Source: Ficedula albicollis (lineage: Eukaryota; Chordata; Aves; Passeriformes; Muscicapidae). Taken from it: a stretch of 64,000 bases of DNA. Of the stretch, positions 41,336 through 54,381 are shown in pieces (positions within the stretch are counted from its first letter, which is position 1; the number at the start of each line of letters is the position of its first letter). The notes beneath the pieces were generated by a model that had not been told where the DNA came from, searched no databases, and saw nothing but the letters and a program-made list of their open reading frames with translations. Location: assembly GCF_000247815.1 (NCBI RefSeq), contig NC_021700.1:23143208-23207207 (forward strand). The letters are read 5' to 3'. The position numbers and the translations under genes are program-made.

Positions 41336-42573
41336 CTAGAGTGAATAAGGTATTGACAATTACATAAGGACATGCAATGGACTAGTTTAGATTTTACGTA
41401 ACGGTCATTTCTGACAAACAATTTTCATTTTGCACTGTATGTAAAACCAAAGCAAATATACCCACAGCTATATGCAAAAAGTTATTAATATTCTTAGTTT
41501 TTATTCTTATTTAAGCCACAATTTTTGTATGATTAGTCTAGTCAGGGAAATATATGGGTTAGAATTAGGATTTCACTAAGAATCAGACTGCACATTCAAA
41601 ACTGGTTTTTTTGCTAAAAACTAAAATTCAAAATTCCCTTTTGCTTTTAAAAGGATCAATGGCTCCCTCTGCAAATGCAGACCAATCTGACTTAATACAC
41701 CAGCCTTATATGTGAATCATACTGTTTTAGAAGTTATATCTTGAGAAAAAAGATTTTCAGACTTAATTTACTTTTGAATTTGCTGCCTCATTATCAGTCT
41801 TCATATTAGTTTCATGCATAGCCTTTTTAAAGCAAAAAATTAAGCTGCTTCTGAAAGACAGGTCTAATACCTTTTGCACAATTGTGGTAGGTCTAAAGCA
41901 GTAACGTGTAACAATATTAGTATGTTCATAGAAAAAGCTCATGAAAAGTTGCTGGTTAAAATAAGTAAATTTCCTTCAATTTACAGAAGTGGAAGAATTC
42001 AAGAGCCTTGCAAACAATATGGAAATTAAGAGTGTACTACTAAGAATACTCTAAGAGCACTAAGAAGTTTCTTTCCAGCAAAGAAACTTCTCATACCTTT
42101 AATTTTTTTAATGTATTCAACAAAAAGTCTTCACCAATTAATACAGTCTCTGTGTCAACTTTCAGCCCTTTCCTTATTAACCCCTTTTCATTCCACCTTC
42201 TATGCATTTTCTGATGCTTCCATTGTAATAAGAAGGCAGAAGTATTCTAGCTAGCAGAAGTACGGGGGCATGTCAGGTGACAGTCCTCTTTGTGGGGAGT
42301 ACTCTTCAGATTATACTACTCAGGAACATTTGCCAAGTGTCTTGCCACAACGTACAGGTGAAAGAGTGAATAAAAACTTATTATGGCTCTGGGATTTCAA
42401 CAGCTAGAGGAATTTGTTACCACCAATGCCATATTTTGTTGTGAATGTTCCAAAGACCAGTTAATGATACAATGAAAGAATTGCTAATAGCACAGTGAAT
42501 GCTATTACTGGAATGAGTGAAAACTTCTTTGGGAAAGGATACTGCCAGAAAAGAACAACTGTTTGTCTGTTAC
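41336..42573 (-). other. JMY: JMY intron
   Basis: This GT-AG intron on the - strand is AT-rich. I saw no repeat element, gene or structure in it. Confidence 0.85.
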
Positions 42574-42669
42574 CTGCTTAAATGTACGAAGTCTGTCCAG
42601 GGTTTTCTGTCGTTCCTGACTAACCCAGGAGCTTTTTCTTTCCTCTTCTTCTTGCAGTTGATCTCGTTT
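42574..42669 (-). CDS. JMY: JMY, coding exon (end of coiled coil)
   Basis: The 96-nt exon encodes 32 residues, KRDQLQEEEERKSSWVSQER followed by QKTLDRLRTFKQ, phase 0 at both ends. It is flanked by a CCCAG acceptor and a GTAACA donor. The sequence is highly charged and helical and forms the end of the JMY coiled-coil region. It is shorter than any conspicuous open frame and was found by frame continuity with its neighbours. Confidence 0.95.
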
Positions 42670-45227
42670 CTGGGAAAATATACGTAAAACATGTAAATAT
42701 TATATCCAGTGCTCTATTTGGCTTCACTAGAAAAAACTCTTTCTCCTAAATGTGAAAAGTTGCTTAAAAAGATACTTCTCAAATAAATGTAACTTCAAAA
42801 CTTGACCTTTGATTTCCCCTTAAAAATAGTATCTATTTCCTGGTTTGTTTTCTCAAAGAAATACAAAGTTCAGTAAAAAAATATTTCAATCTTGAATAGG
42901 AACACTTGGAAAACTTGTTACTTCGAGAGATGAGAAATAAGTGACAGAATGCTATACTTCGAGATGCCCCCTTGAATTAAAATTGCATAAATTAGCCAGA
43001 GAGCAAAGCAGTAGCCATTTTCCCATCATTTCAAGAACAAAATGACAGTCTAAATGCAAGGCTGCGCTTTTGAACAAGTCATATTAGTATTTTCAAAGTA
43101 CAAGAATTCACAGAACGTAGCATCACGAAGTTTTGAACCCAGCAGTGATCAAATTAAGTAAATGTTTTCACACATTTACAACAGTAAATATAAGTTTGTA
43201 TTTACTCCAGCTTTTGTTATTTAACCCAGCTTGATTTTATGTGATTGCACTCAGGTAAAGGTCTGAAGCTCTTCCTCGCACCTAGGACAGTTGCGTTTCT
43301 TCTTGTACAGTGATTTTACCTTATGGAAAACACACCTTTGGATACACCTTCTTTAACCAATCATTCAGACAGTTGTGTTTCCTCTTGTACAGTGATTTTA
43401 CCTTATGGAAAACAGGACAGTTGCGTTTCTTCTTGTACAGTGATTTTACCTTATGGAAAACACACCTTTGGATACACCTTCTTTAACCAATCATTCTTGT
43501 CTATTGAACTTCAGCAGAGATACTGCATCTTTGAAACAAACACTAACTCCTCATCAAATTTACTGGAAATGGAAGCTAATTACCAGAAGGTGAAACTCAC
43601 TGCATGAGAGTTCAGAAGCTATCAGGAAAAGTGATGTAACAGCTGACCACAAAGCAAAAACCCTGAGAAGAAAAGCTTTAATGCTTAAGATGACTCACAG
43701 CATTTAATATTACTTTTGAAAGCGTATCTTCATAATCAAAAATTCTGATCACTTTTGTGAACCTTTTACTCTCATTCAGTACCACAAAAGCAGTGTCTGC
43801 CTGCCATTTTCATAAGTCAGCTAGTGGCCTGGTGTCCTTCATAAAAAGCCAACTCCTGTGATTTGGAAGGAAGAAGCATAGATGCGTTAGGGACAGAAAG
43901 ATGAGAACATGTCTGAAAAATAGTAAGGACAGAAAACAGAGAAAGGTAAAGAGAAGGAGAAGCATGTGGTAAAAGAAAATAAGAACAATGGAGAAAGAAG
44001 TTAGAACAGAAGCATAAAAAAAGGAAAAAAAGTAGTTCTATCACTGTACCTGAATATTACATATGCATTCAGATCACACTTTTCCTGAAGCAGTCTCAAA
44101 ATCAAGATTTTTTGTCTGTTAGTTTTGGGAAACTTGCTTATTTGATTTTGTTTCACTTTTAAGTAAAATAGTAAAATTGCAATTCTTATTTCGTTTCCCC
44201 TTTTTGAAAGTTTTCTAAGAGTTATTTTTTCAAAGTTCTTACTAAAAACCAGTAATTTAAAACCTATTTTACCATAATGCTGGAACTTTTCAGTCATATT
44301 TTTACCAAAAAACCCCATTAAAAAAAATTTAGCATATGGTTCTCTGTATCATTCAAGTGGGCAACTCCATAATATAAAGCTCTGCAGTACTTGAGAGACA
44401 AGCTTTGTCAAGTCTTATTTATAAGACTAATAAATGGGCTACAGTCCACACAATAACTTCTGCCTTACTATAAAAACTGATAAAAGAAATATTTTTTTTA
44501 ATTCATGAAAGAATAGTCCAATACATACTGCCTTTGACAAGTAGCCTCTCCATGAAATAAATTATGCATCTGACTTCCTGGACAAATATATCAATGTTAA
44601 AAATGTATAAGGATGAAATAGAATCACTTTCACTAAGTGAAGCCTGAATTAAAGTGACTTGGATTTCAATGCATCTTTGTCAGTGATCTTTATCAAATAT
44701 TGATACTATATCAGCTCCCAAGACCTAGTCTAAAATTTGAATATTCTTTATGATAAGTCTATTAGGTAGAGCATAAGAGACCAGCTGGTCTATTCTCTGC
44801 AACAAGACTATGAAAAGAATTGTGGAGCATATTTCCAGTAATTGCTTTAATAGAAAGAAGAAAAGTAACAACCAAGCTTCTTAAAATTCAAGAACAAATA
44901 TGTGTGATTTCCTCACTCCTATCAGCATACCGGACGTGGTCCTCAGAGATATTCAGAATCATCTATGTGAACACACTGATAAACATAACAAGTCAGACTG
45001 TCAACCTAGCATAAAGAACCACTCTACTTGCTTGGTTCCCATGTCTTCCTAACACAACTATATACTCCCCCTTAGCAGCATAATATGACACAGAAATCCA
45101 TGGTGCAAAGGTCAGGGACACACACCATCTTTTGAAACAGCTATCACTCTGAATGCTCCCCTAATTAATGTATAATGAGGAATGCAAGCTATTAATGACA
45201 GGCTAAGCTCAACAGCAGAAAACTTAC
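42670..45227 (-). other. JMY: JMY intron with local duplication
   Basis: This GT-AG intron holds the tandem duplication at 43285-43496. The open frames in that stretch are produced by the repeat. No transposon was recognised. Confidence 0.85.
43285..43496. repeat. Complex tandem duplication, 130-base period
   Basis: A block of 82 bases (43285-43366) recurs at 43415-43496 with no difference that I can see. Between them is a third, partial copy (43367-43414) of the first 48 bases with two substitutions. The arrangement is A-B, A', A-B, consistent with two successive slippage or unequal-exchange events. The identity of the outer copies suggests the last event is recent, or that the assembly duplicated the block. 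Confidence 0.88.
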
Positions 45228-45314
45228 CAGCTGAACAGTATGGTGCATTTTGTACTCCTCCTCGCCCTGGTGACGCTGCTGGATCTTTTCATTATGCTTT
45301 GCTATACAGATCTC
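45228..45314 (-). CDS. JMY: JMY, coding exon (coiled coil)
   Basis: The 87-nt exon encodes 29 residues, EICIAKHNEKIQQRHQGEEE then YKMHHTVQL, phase 0 at both ends. Its acceptor is CCCTGCAG and its donor GTAAGT, a perfect consensus. It matches the central JMY coiled coil from memory of the vertebrate protein. It was found by homology and frame continuity. Confidence 0.95.
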
Positions 45315-46442
45315 CTGCAGGGACATAAAGTATAACCTATAAAGCATGTAATTTAAATACAGATTTACATAATGTCATATTTAGCAAATGGCACCTAGAA
45401 AAATAGAAACTGCAGAGCCCGTTTCAGACAAGTCTTAAGCGTCTAACTTAAAATGAACTGTAACTGAAAAAAACAACCAAGCCAGACAACCCCAAACCTA
45501 TTACTTTTAACCATCAAAATAATAGATCCAAGTGACAGCTGCTTGGAAAGTCTGTTCTCCAGCAACAGTACAAGAGTGGCAAAAAACACCCATCTGTCAA
45601 CACTTCATAAAGCCCTTGTTTAACCCTATGTATTTGCACACATGGAGAATAACTAACTCTCGAATGTACCACTTATTTCTGTTTATGCAAATAGACAGCT
45701 TCCCATTTATAGGTGTCAGTTAATCTTTTCCATATACTATCTGCAATCACAGACAAGAATAGAGTTGTTACCGTTCATCATGTTAATTTATTACACTGAG
45801 TCCACATCTCAAACATCTGGTTTAAAACAAGAATTTATTACATTATCTGCAAATATGAATAGGTTAAAAACATAAAAAACTAGGCCACATTACAGCAGCT
45901 GACAAGAAGATGACAGTCAAACTTCAAGTAGACAACTTCATTGGACGATACTGAGGGCTACGAAATTGGACAGTATAAGCAATGGAATTAGACCTGCTAT
46001 AAGCACCACAAAGAGCTAGAGAGAAGTCAGATGTACAGTCATAAACAAATCTCACAGTTGTGCAAGAAAGTGCAGTGTTAGCAGTTTGGAGTGTGACTCC
46101 AGATACAGCACGGAGCTGATGGGGCTCCCAAGTATCATTCAGTATGACTTTCTGGCCAGATCCAGAAAGGAGCTTTGCCACTAAAAACATTGTTTGAAGG
46201 AGCTGATGGAGTAAAGCACAAAAATAAGGAGGAAAGGGATGTAAGAAACCTCACTATTTTGGATGCAGAAAAAGCTGCTCTTCTGCAATTTGCCTATGGA
46301 CATGCTTTGATCACATAAAAAAACCAAAACAAAACAGTGCTCCTGTAAAGGACTGTAAAACCATGAATGTTACTGCTGTATACAGGTAACTGAAAAAAGC
46401 AAAGATTTCTGTGCAAATACTGTGCAAATACACCTGAGGTAT

Positions 46443-46895
46443 ATCACAGAATGGCTTAGGTGGGAAGGGATCCTAAAGCTCATCTAGTGCCAACCTCCCT
46501 GCCACAGACATGGAACCTTCCACTAGACCAGGCTGCTCAGGGTTCCATCCAGCCTATCCTTGAACATTTCCAGGGATGGGGCATCCACAACTTCTCTGGG
46601 CAACCTTTGTCAGCAGTTCACCACCCACAGAGTAAAGAAATTTCTTTCCAATGGCTATTCAAATCTCCCCTGGTTCAAAATTGTTCCCCCTTGTCCATGT
46701 AAAATATCCGTCCATGTCAAAAGGCACTCTCCCTTTTTTTTCTAAGCTCCCTCCATGTTCTGAAAGGCTGTGCTGAGGTCTCCCCAGAGCTTTCTCCAGG
46801 CTGAACAACCACAGCCTGTCATCACAGGAGGTGCTCCAACCCTCTGATGATGTTCGCAGACCTACTATGGACTTGCTCTAACAGGTCCACGCACA
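46443..46895 (-). mobile_element. CR1 LINE 3' fragment
   Basis: Read on +, it begins with the reversed CR1 terminus (ATCACAGAATGG) and continues through the GGGATGGGGCATCCACAACT and CTCTGGGCAACCT segments. It then has the AGGCTGAACAACC and GAGGTGCTCCAACCCTCTGA segments, typical of reversed avian CR1. It is 5'-truncated and mutated, with no coding capacity left. Confidence 0.9.
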
Positions 46896-47703
46896 TATAC
46901 AGCCAAACACTGCTGGGCTTTGCGTGTCTTTCTGGAGGCCTTTTTCCCCTGGTGAAAAGAGTTAATCCCAGAACAGTCAATCAATTTAATTTGTAGCTGC
47001 AAAAGTACAAAATACTTCATTTCTGTAGACACAGCTACATAATACTATAATACTATAAGCTACATAATACTAACAGAGAATATTTCAAATATTATAAGAT
47101 AATTAGAAAATATAAGTTGATCATGGTTTGGGTTTTTTGACATGTCTCAAATACACAGGGGCCACAATTTTTTATGTAATGTTTTCAATTCAACAACAGT
47201 ATTTAAACCTTTCTGATTAAATGCAATAATGAAAGATGTTGTAAGTATGTAAAGAGGACAAACCTAACCAAAACGTATTCGGTGCTGACTTTGTAATCAC
47301 AACCCTACTTCAATGTAATTAGATCTCTTGGACGTGAAATAATAAAAACTACTAGGAGGGGCTGAAAACATGTTGCAGGACAGGATTAGAAATCTGAATC
47401 ATCTTAATTAATTACAGAAATGGTCTAAGAAAAAAGGAAAGGTTGCAATTTCAGAGGGACAAATGCAGGGTTCTACTTAAGTGACTTCAAACAAAGAATG
47501 AAATAAAAAACACCCAGATGGCAGCATTAAGAGAACTAACTGGATGATTATGGCAGATGACAAGTTCAATATATACCAATGAACTCTGGCAAAAAGATCC
47601 AAAACCACAAAACCATAATAATTGGGTGTATGAGTAGGAATACACAACCTATTGCACATACAAGGCAGTCCTTACTTCCAAGCACTGGGAAGCAGGCACA
47701 TTA

Positions 47704-47889
47704 TCATAGAAACACCAAGTTTGGAAGAGACTTTTAAGATCATTCCATCCAACTGTCTACCCAGCACTGCCATTGTAACCACTAAACCACTACCCAGCAC
47801 CATATCCAGACATCTCTGAAACACCTCCAGGGATGATTTCACCACCCCCCTGTGAAATTATTTCCAGTGACAGCCACACCTCAAGAAAT
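47704..47889 (-). mobile_element. CR1 LINE 3' fragment, different subfamily
   Basis: Read on +, TCATAGAAACACCAAGTTTG is followed by the GACTTTTAAGATCATTCCATC segment, a CACTAAACCA core and CACCTCCAGGGATGATTTCA. This is the reversed end of the CR1 type whose forward tail is also seen at 4340-6250. It is short, diverged and dead. Confidence 0.82.
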
Positions 47890-50800
47890 ATGTTGATCAA
47901 TTGTGTGGAACTGGGAAAGCAAGAAGAAGTAATGCCCATTCTTCCTTTAATCAACTGACTGATTTCACAGTATCAGATTATACTTCTATTAGACAGGAAA
48001 ATGCAGAGCTGAGGAACCATTTCAACCTTTGTCACGGGATAAATTACAATGCTTAAGACTAGTAACATGTAATATATATAAAAGAAATCTGCATCAGTAT
48101 TATATCTAACTAGTTTCAGTGAGTCTTGCTTTCAGCTTAAAAAGCATCCCAATGAAAAGGTTAGCTTTTAATGTGCAGAAACCATATTTTACTATAAGCA
48201 TTCAGTGTAGTTATGTTCTTATGCTGCTGTTGTTGTAATAGTAATAATAACAGAATACCAATAATCCTAAGCTAGCTGTAACTACATCTACACAACACCT
48301 ATTTTGGCATGAGCTGTGTTTTAAAATGTGTGCTTGCTAAATTCTAAAGGTGTCCTGTTAAATGAACACAAAAGCATATGAGGAAGTTTCCTAGATGAAA
48401 GCACACATTATGAACATACCCCAAACAGCTTCACAAACCAGTTGCTTCTCCCAGTCTGCTTGTGATAAGGAATACTCTTCCCAGGTGCAAAATAATTTCA
48501 TCATAACTCTGTTTATATAAAGATATTTTTTGAGATACCTTTTATGCCATTTTTTTAATCTTGACTCTTTGCTATAATAAATCAGTTGCTTGTTCCGTAT
48601 GATAATTTAATTAATACTAATGTGTAGCCAGCAGGGGGTACACTGGCATAACAATAGTAATTTCCTGCATGAAAGGTCTACAGCTAGCTCTCAAGAAGTA
48701 AGAAAAAAATGGTGAAACTTCTATGAGATTACTTTTTTTTAATAACTCACTGTCACCAACACAAAGGAACATTGGGAAATGATTATTTAACAAATGCAAA
48801 TAGATTTGTATTAAGAAAAAAAAAAAAGAGAATAAAGAGTTTATACTCATGGTAGTACAGTGAAAAAATATCAAACTCTGTAAAACCATGAATTTTGAAA
48901 ATGCCAGTTCAGCTATTCCAGAGTCATGACTGAATTATGTTTCTAACACATCTTTAACTAAAGTTTTAAATATAAGCTTGGTAGGATTATTTGATGTAAT
49001 CACTGAAAAACTGATGCATCATCTTCAAAATTAGGGAAGGAAATTCTGAAAAACAAAATAGAGACTATAGTCACTGAAGTTTATACTTAAATTACAAATT
49101 GTCTTACTCTATAAATAATTATTTATTTCCTTTCACTATGTTATCTCCTCAATAGAAAAGATTTTCAAATACCTGGATGATTACATTATCTTCTTCCAAA
49201 AATAAAACCGATGATAGAGAAAAATTTCCTATTGTTTCCTTAATACTGATATCTGCTGCTGGAAAGGAGATGTTCTCCTAAGGGCTTCTTCAGCTGCCAA
49301 TATCTTGATAATGAGAAAGGACTGTAATTTCTAAACATATCATAGGACTGTCCTATACACCACTTAATGCATAGCTTGCTTTTTGCTTTCAACTACAGAA
49401 TTGACAAGCTTACTAAAAAACCACAATAAAAAAGAAGAAAAAAACCCACCAATTCATCACCAAAATCTCACCAATGCAATCCAAAACAGAGCACCTATAT
49501 AAAGGTCTGTTTCAAGATACTCTGCTGAAACACATAAAGTCAGGAAAACAATCTGAAAAGCATTAAGTACACTCTCATCTCAGTTCAACAATAAATGCTT
49601 CTTAATTGAGACAAAGATATTTATCACACAGAATGTCCTTTCCATATTCACCCTCAAAAAGTTACTTTTCTTCACACAGCATTCAGTCATCACTGCCCTC
49701 ATTCTCACCATCTAGAGCCTGCTTTTGTATCCCATCTGTATCTTAGTCTTGACTTAACCTGCAAACACTTCAGAGCAAGAATCCCTTTTTTCTCCCACAA
49801 ATACAAGTGCTCACACCATGCACATTAAATAGTGTTCATTAACACTGTTTTGCAGTATCACTAGAAAGGTCATTGAAAATACAAAGCTTGCTTAAAAAAA
49901 TGAGACCAATCTATGAGTTTTGATTTTCAGGTAATTGCCAGAAAGCTCAGAAGGACTCTGCATTATCCAGCAGGAAGAAGAGAAAAATGGCCTTGTTCTT
50001 TTTCTGCCCAACAAATGCCACACAATGGCACACAACAGATTCTGCCATTTCTTTTTGCTCAAAGATCATTTATTCTCTCCTGCAAGTTTAAACATATATT
50101 GTTCTACACTGATTTTTCTAGAAGCTGAAAGCTAAGTATCTCCCTGCAGCACTCAACTGCAGAGAATGCCATGCCGGCCAATGACATAAGAAAGAGAGCT
50201 GGAACTAGTTCTGAGAGTGATGTGATGTCCAAGTTCCACATGTCAACATTACCTCTGGTCCTGAAAGCAGTATAGCCACAGTTATCCCAGCACAATGTTG
50301 AGAAGATGTAATTGTACCACTCCTGCATGCAGATGCAGACAAGCAACACGACCATACACAGCTCTGCATCTTGTCACAGTGCACAACCAGGCATGCTGCT
50401 ACTCCTGCTGCAGACAAAACCAACTCCTTCAGCTTAAACAAAGTATTCTATCATAGCATAACCCTAAAACAAATGAGCCACTGAAGGTGACTTGTTCATT
50501 AAACAGATCATGGGCATGCTAGAAAAATCTCTATTCCTGCTTCAGGGTTTCTTCTTAACCTGTGAACTCCAATAAGTTAAGCAAAGAACAGCAAACAGGC
50601 TGCTGCTTTTAAACAGGTTTGTCTACCTTGTAAGGTGCCAGCAGTTTCTATTTGTATTTAGGAGAAAATATCGTATTATACTGTAGCCTGTGTAAATTAT
50701 TGAAATAAGACAGGTAAATTCTCTTACTTAAAACACTAACAAGATTCCTGATACTTTTTCTCTTTACAAACTCAAGTAAAACAAACACAATGACAAAGCA

Positions 50801-51703
50801 AGCTACTTCACGTAATTGGCTAACAGCAGCCCTGTCTTCTAATACAACATTTGCAGTCTTCTCCATATTGGGTTAACTAGAAACCAGGCAGTGCCTGACA
50901 AAATACAAAAAATCCAATATATAAAACATATCAACAACCTTTCATTTGCTCTGTTATGCTTCAGATTTAGGTACAGAAATAGATACATTAATTATGAAGT
51001 GGAAGGGTTTACCATCAATCTGCTAGAACTCTTTCTATGAAGGGGCCATCCTCCACGCAAAGTGACGTGACTGAGAACACAGAACCAAATCGACGACTCA
51101 TCTTAATCCAGAATGAGGCCTCAGCTGACATTTTTGCATAGTTTTATAGTACATAGTATGAGGTGGAACCTATTTTATAATAAGTGTTACAATGGTCTCT
51201 CAGAACTTTGACCTAAATAGCACACCTAGAATTACAAATTAAGAATATAGACCGGATTTCATATAGATCTGCTGAATACAGAGTATCAACAACACATAAT
51301 GCAAGTTTAAAAGGATGGGGTAAGAGGATGAAAACAGAGCTCGCTAGTGAGAAACACACTTGAAAATTCTCTTCTGCAAACATATACAAAACTACTCTCC
51401 GTAAAAGCATTCATTCTAGCATGCACTTCCCACATTAAAGTATTCTGATTAGTTAATAGAAATAAGTTTATTTGTTGACTTCAAAGTAATTGAAGGCTCC
51501 TTTAAGGCTAGAAGAAAGGTAAATAGAACCTTAAATGTATCAATTTAATAATACATGCCATTTTATTTAGTATTCTGCAGAACAACTTCTAGCAAACAAT
51601 GAATGTAATTAAAAAATTCTGGGAAATTTTTATCCGAAAGAAAACCTTTTGAAGTTTTATTAAATTCACTAACTATGTTTAAAAAAAGGCAATTAAACGG
51701 TAC

Positions 51704-51891
51704 CTTCTTATTTCTGAGGTAGGCTTTCTTGGCTGAAATACGTCCACGCCTTGCTTCCAGCTGGCGGATTTTTTGTTGTAACTTTTGCAGCTCCTCTTTT
51801 TGCAAGTGTACAGATGTTGCCATATCCTCTTTTTCAAGCATGGCTTCCATACTTTCGTAAGTGTCATAATACACCACTTCATCTCTCTTCT
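51704..51891 (-). CDS. JMY: JMY, coding exon (coiled coil)
   Basis: The 188-nt exon completes a split glutamate codon and then encodes KRDEVVYYDTYESMEAMLEK, followed by EDMATSVHLQKEELQKLQQK and IRQLEARRGRISAKKAYLRN plus KK. It starts after a TTAAAACAG acceptor and ends before GTACCG. The region is a charged coiled coil with a basic cluster (RRGRISAKK). The VVYYDTYES segment is highly characteristic of the JMY/WHAMM family. Confidence 0.95.
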
Positions 51892-54215
51892 CTGTTTTAA
51901 AGATGTCAGCAATAAGAGAATCAAATCAATGGTTCTTATTTGATAAACATTTTGTTTTCCTCAACAACAATCCTCCCACTGAGTTACAAGATTTGATGCA
52001 GAAGAATGCCACAGCCCTTTCAGAGGTCTACTACCAAAAATCATTCAACAGCAAGGCACTGTTTAGCTTTAAAGTCTTTATGAAGAACAGAAATTAATAC
52101 CAATGAAGCTCAGCCTGCTATCTAGGCAAGCTCAGAGTATTGAAACACAAATGCAATTCTAAAAGTACAGCTATTATAGGTAGCCTAATCTGAACACAAT
52201 GCCCATGCATGTCTTTGGGTCTCACAAGGGGACTCATAGTGTGTAACAATTTTCTCTGGTCTTCACCATGAAGTTCAGGATAGACAAGACTATCTGAATT
52301 CTCTGACATGAGATTCTTCTGTTACAACCTACTGGTAATTTCATGTAAGTGGACTCAGACAACAGGACACCAAAAATCCTCTCACAGGTTTTTGATGTCC
52401 CAGTCACAGCTCCTGGGAGGGAGGGAGGGCAACTTCAAGGCAATCCTTCAAAGCATTACATGCCTGAAAAGGAGGTAATTACTAATAGTTTTATCAACAC
52501 TCATGATTTTTAGCTTCCTGAGTGAAGCATTTGGAATAACACTGAGCTCATCTTTAAATGCTGCCTTCTCATCTCTTGCCAAGCAGGAAAGAGTGGTGAT
52601 TATAAATTCTTGAAGAATGTTGGGATGAAGAAGCAGCAAAGACCTCTTGTTCTTTATTCCACTGGCATACAAGGGAGGATATATTTGTAATACACCAAGA
52701 AGGAAATGCATTACTACTGTCTGAAATAGGCAGATGCAGCTGGCATGTCTGTCAAGCGTCTATTCCACAGCAACACCAAACTCTCTTATTTCAACTTTAT
52801 TAACTACTTTCAAAAAGACTGTAATTTCTTCTACTTCAGCTACTTGATTATTTGGGGAATTTAACTGTTCTATCCACCTAAGCAAAGTCTGAGAAGGCAA
52901 TTTCATGCATTGAACAATTCCCATACATTTAGGAACTGTATTTTTCATTTTTCGTGCTATGAGATAGTTTTGGATTTATTATTAAACAATATCTTACAAA
53001 TTTAAAATAGCAAAGAAAGCCGGAACAGTGAACTGTTTTGTTGCCATGAGGGAAGGAACAGGGAGATGGTTTAGCTGACTGAGGACTTTATTTTGCATTA
53101 GGTTGTGAATTGAGGGCTTTTTTGAGATTTCTGGAGAAAATATTAATGACAAATTGTATTGCCCCGTGACATATTTACAGCTTAGTCTCTGACAGCCCAG
53201 AGGTTTTACTACCACTACACCTAAGACAAAGGATTTTGATACACATTTCTTTTCTGTCTCTCATTCGGGGGATTTCTTTCAGTTCGTAAGTAAGCAGACC
53301 CTACCATGTCTTCAGTACCAAAACTACCTGTCTGATTTCCCAGCCCAAAATCTATCTACCTCAAAACCACTGATTAATTCTCCACAGATGCACTCAGTCA
53401 AAGCTGCTACATTTCTGTAAGTCATTTACAAAGTTTCCAATATACGGCTATGGTTGTTTCCATCAACAACCATAAAGGTGGAGATTCAAGCTACAGTGAG
53501 AAAAATCTGTGATACCTATGTTTTCTCCTTTTCCAGTGGCAACTCTCAGTATGATCCAGCTTCAAAACTCTCTTAGGAGAATTTTCTATCCATAGCAAAA
53601 TTTTTTTATGCAAGCCCTACACTTTAAAAACAGGAAAACAAAGCTTGCTTAACTCCAAACATTAAAGACAGAAAGATCTAAAGGACAGAACTGGATGGAA
53701 AAATGCTGTATGACTTACAGGTACTGTTTCCACAGTTCTTAAGTATATGAGGTGTAGCAGCATAGTCTGGAAGCATAAGGTTTGCATTGCTGCTCTAAAT
53801 CTGAGATAATAGTATGAGCTTCAAGTGCAGCAAAAGGAACCCAATTTGCAGATACAGCTTTTGAAAATCAATCACTTTCAAGAAATTAGTAATATCTAGC
53901 ATGTTGTGTATTTTTAGTTAGCCAAGTCCAGTAATTAAGACATTTCCTCCTCTCTGATCTTAATCCATCAAAACTTATATAGTTCAAATACCTCATATGA
54001 AGACTTCCAAATATAGACAATGAGAACCATACCAGATCTTCTGTATGTGTATGTATATGCCTTATAAACAGGTGTAAATTTTAATGTAACAGTACTTTGG
54101 AAACTCTTCACACGGCAAAGAATCTGTTTTCATTTCATTCCCACAGGCTTCCCTGGACTCTTAGAAAGAAAATTATCTTTCACAGATTACGTATTAATTG
54201 AAATAAATAAAGCAC
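51892..54215 (-). other. JMY: JMY intron
   Basis: This GT-AG intron contains nothing recognised except a short GGGA-type simple repeat near 52416-52430. No transposon or exon was seen. Confidence 0.85.
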
Positions 54216-54381
54216 CTGACATCAATCTTCTGATGCTTTCCAGCTGTGCCGTCAGGAGCAGCTCTTCACATTTCAAGATCTCGAACTGCACTTCATATAA
54301 CTGAAGCTGTAGATCATAGTAATCAGCTTCTAAGTGGTCCAAATGGGCTAAGGCTTCTGTACCACCTTTCAGACTTTGCAT
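54216..54381 (-). CDS. JMY: JMY, coding exon (coiled coil)
   Basis: The 166-nt exon encodes 55 residues plus one base of a split codon: MQSLKGGTEALAHLDHLEAD, YYDLQLQLYEVQFEILKCEE and LLLTAQLESIRRLMS. It lies between a TTTTTTTTAG acceptor and a GTGCTT donor. The methionine at the start is internal, not a translation start, because the previous exon ends in frame. The YEVQFEILKCEE segment is shared by JMY and WHAMM. Confidence 0.95.

Larger units (their letters stand above)
45315..51703 (-). other. JMY: JMY intron with two CR1 pieces
   Basis: This intron of about 6.4 kb contains two antisense CR1 fragments (46443-46895 and 47704-47889), both in the same orientation as JMY transcription. The remainder, including 47900-51700, shows no recognisable element; its open frames are short. 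Confidence 0.85.

Noticed and set aside
54187..54381. A JMY translation start at the ATG at the beginning of this exon
   Set aside because: The preceding exon at 59649-59818 is in frame and ends at a proper donor, so the methionine is internal.
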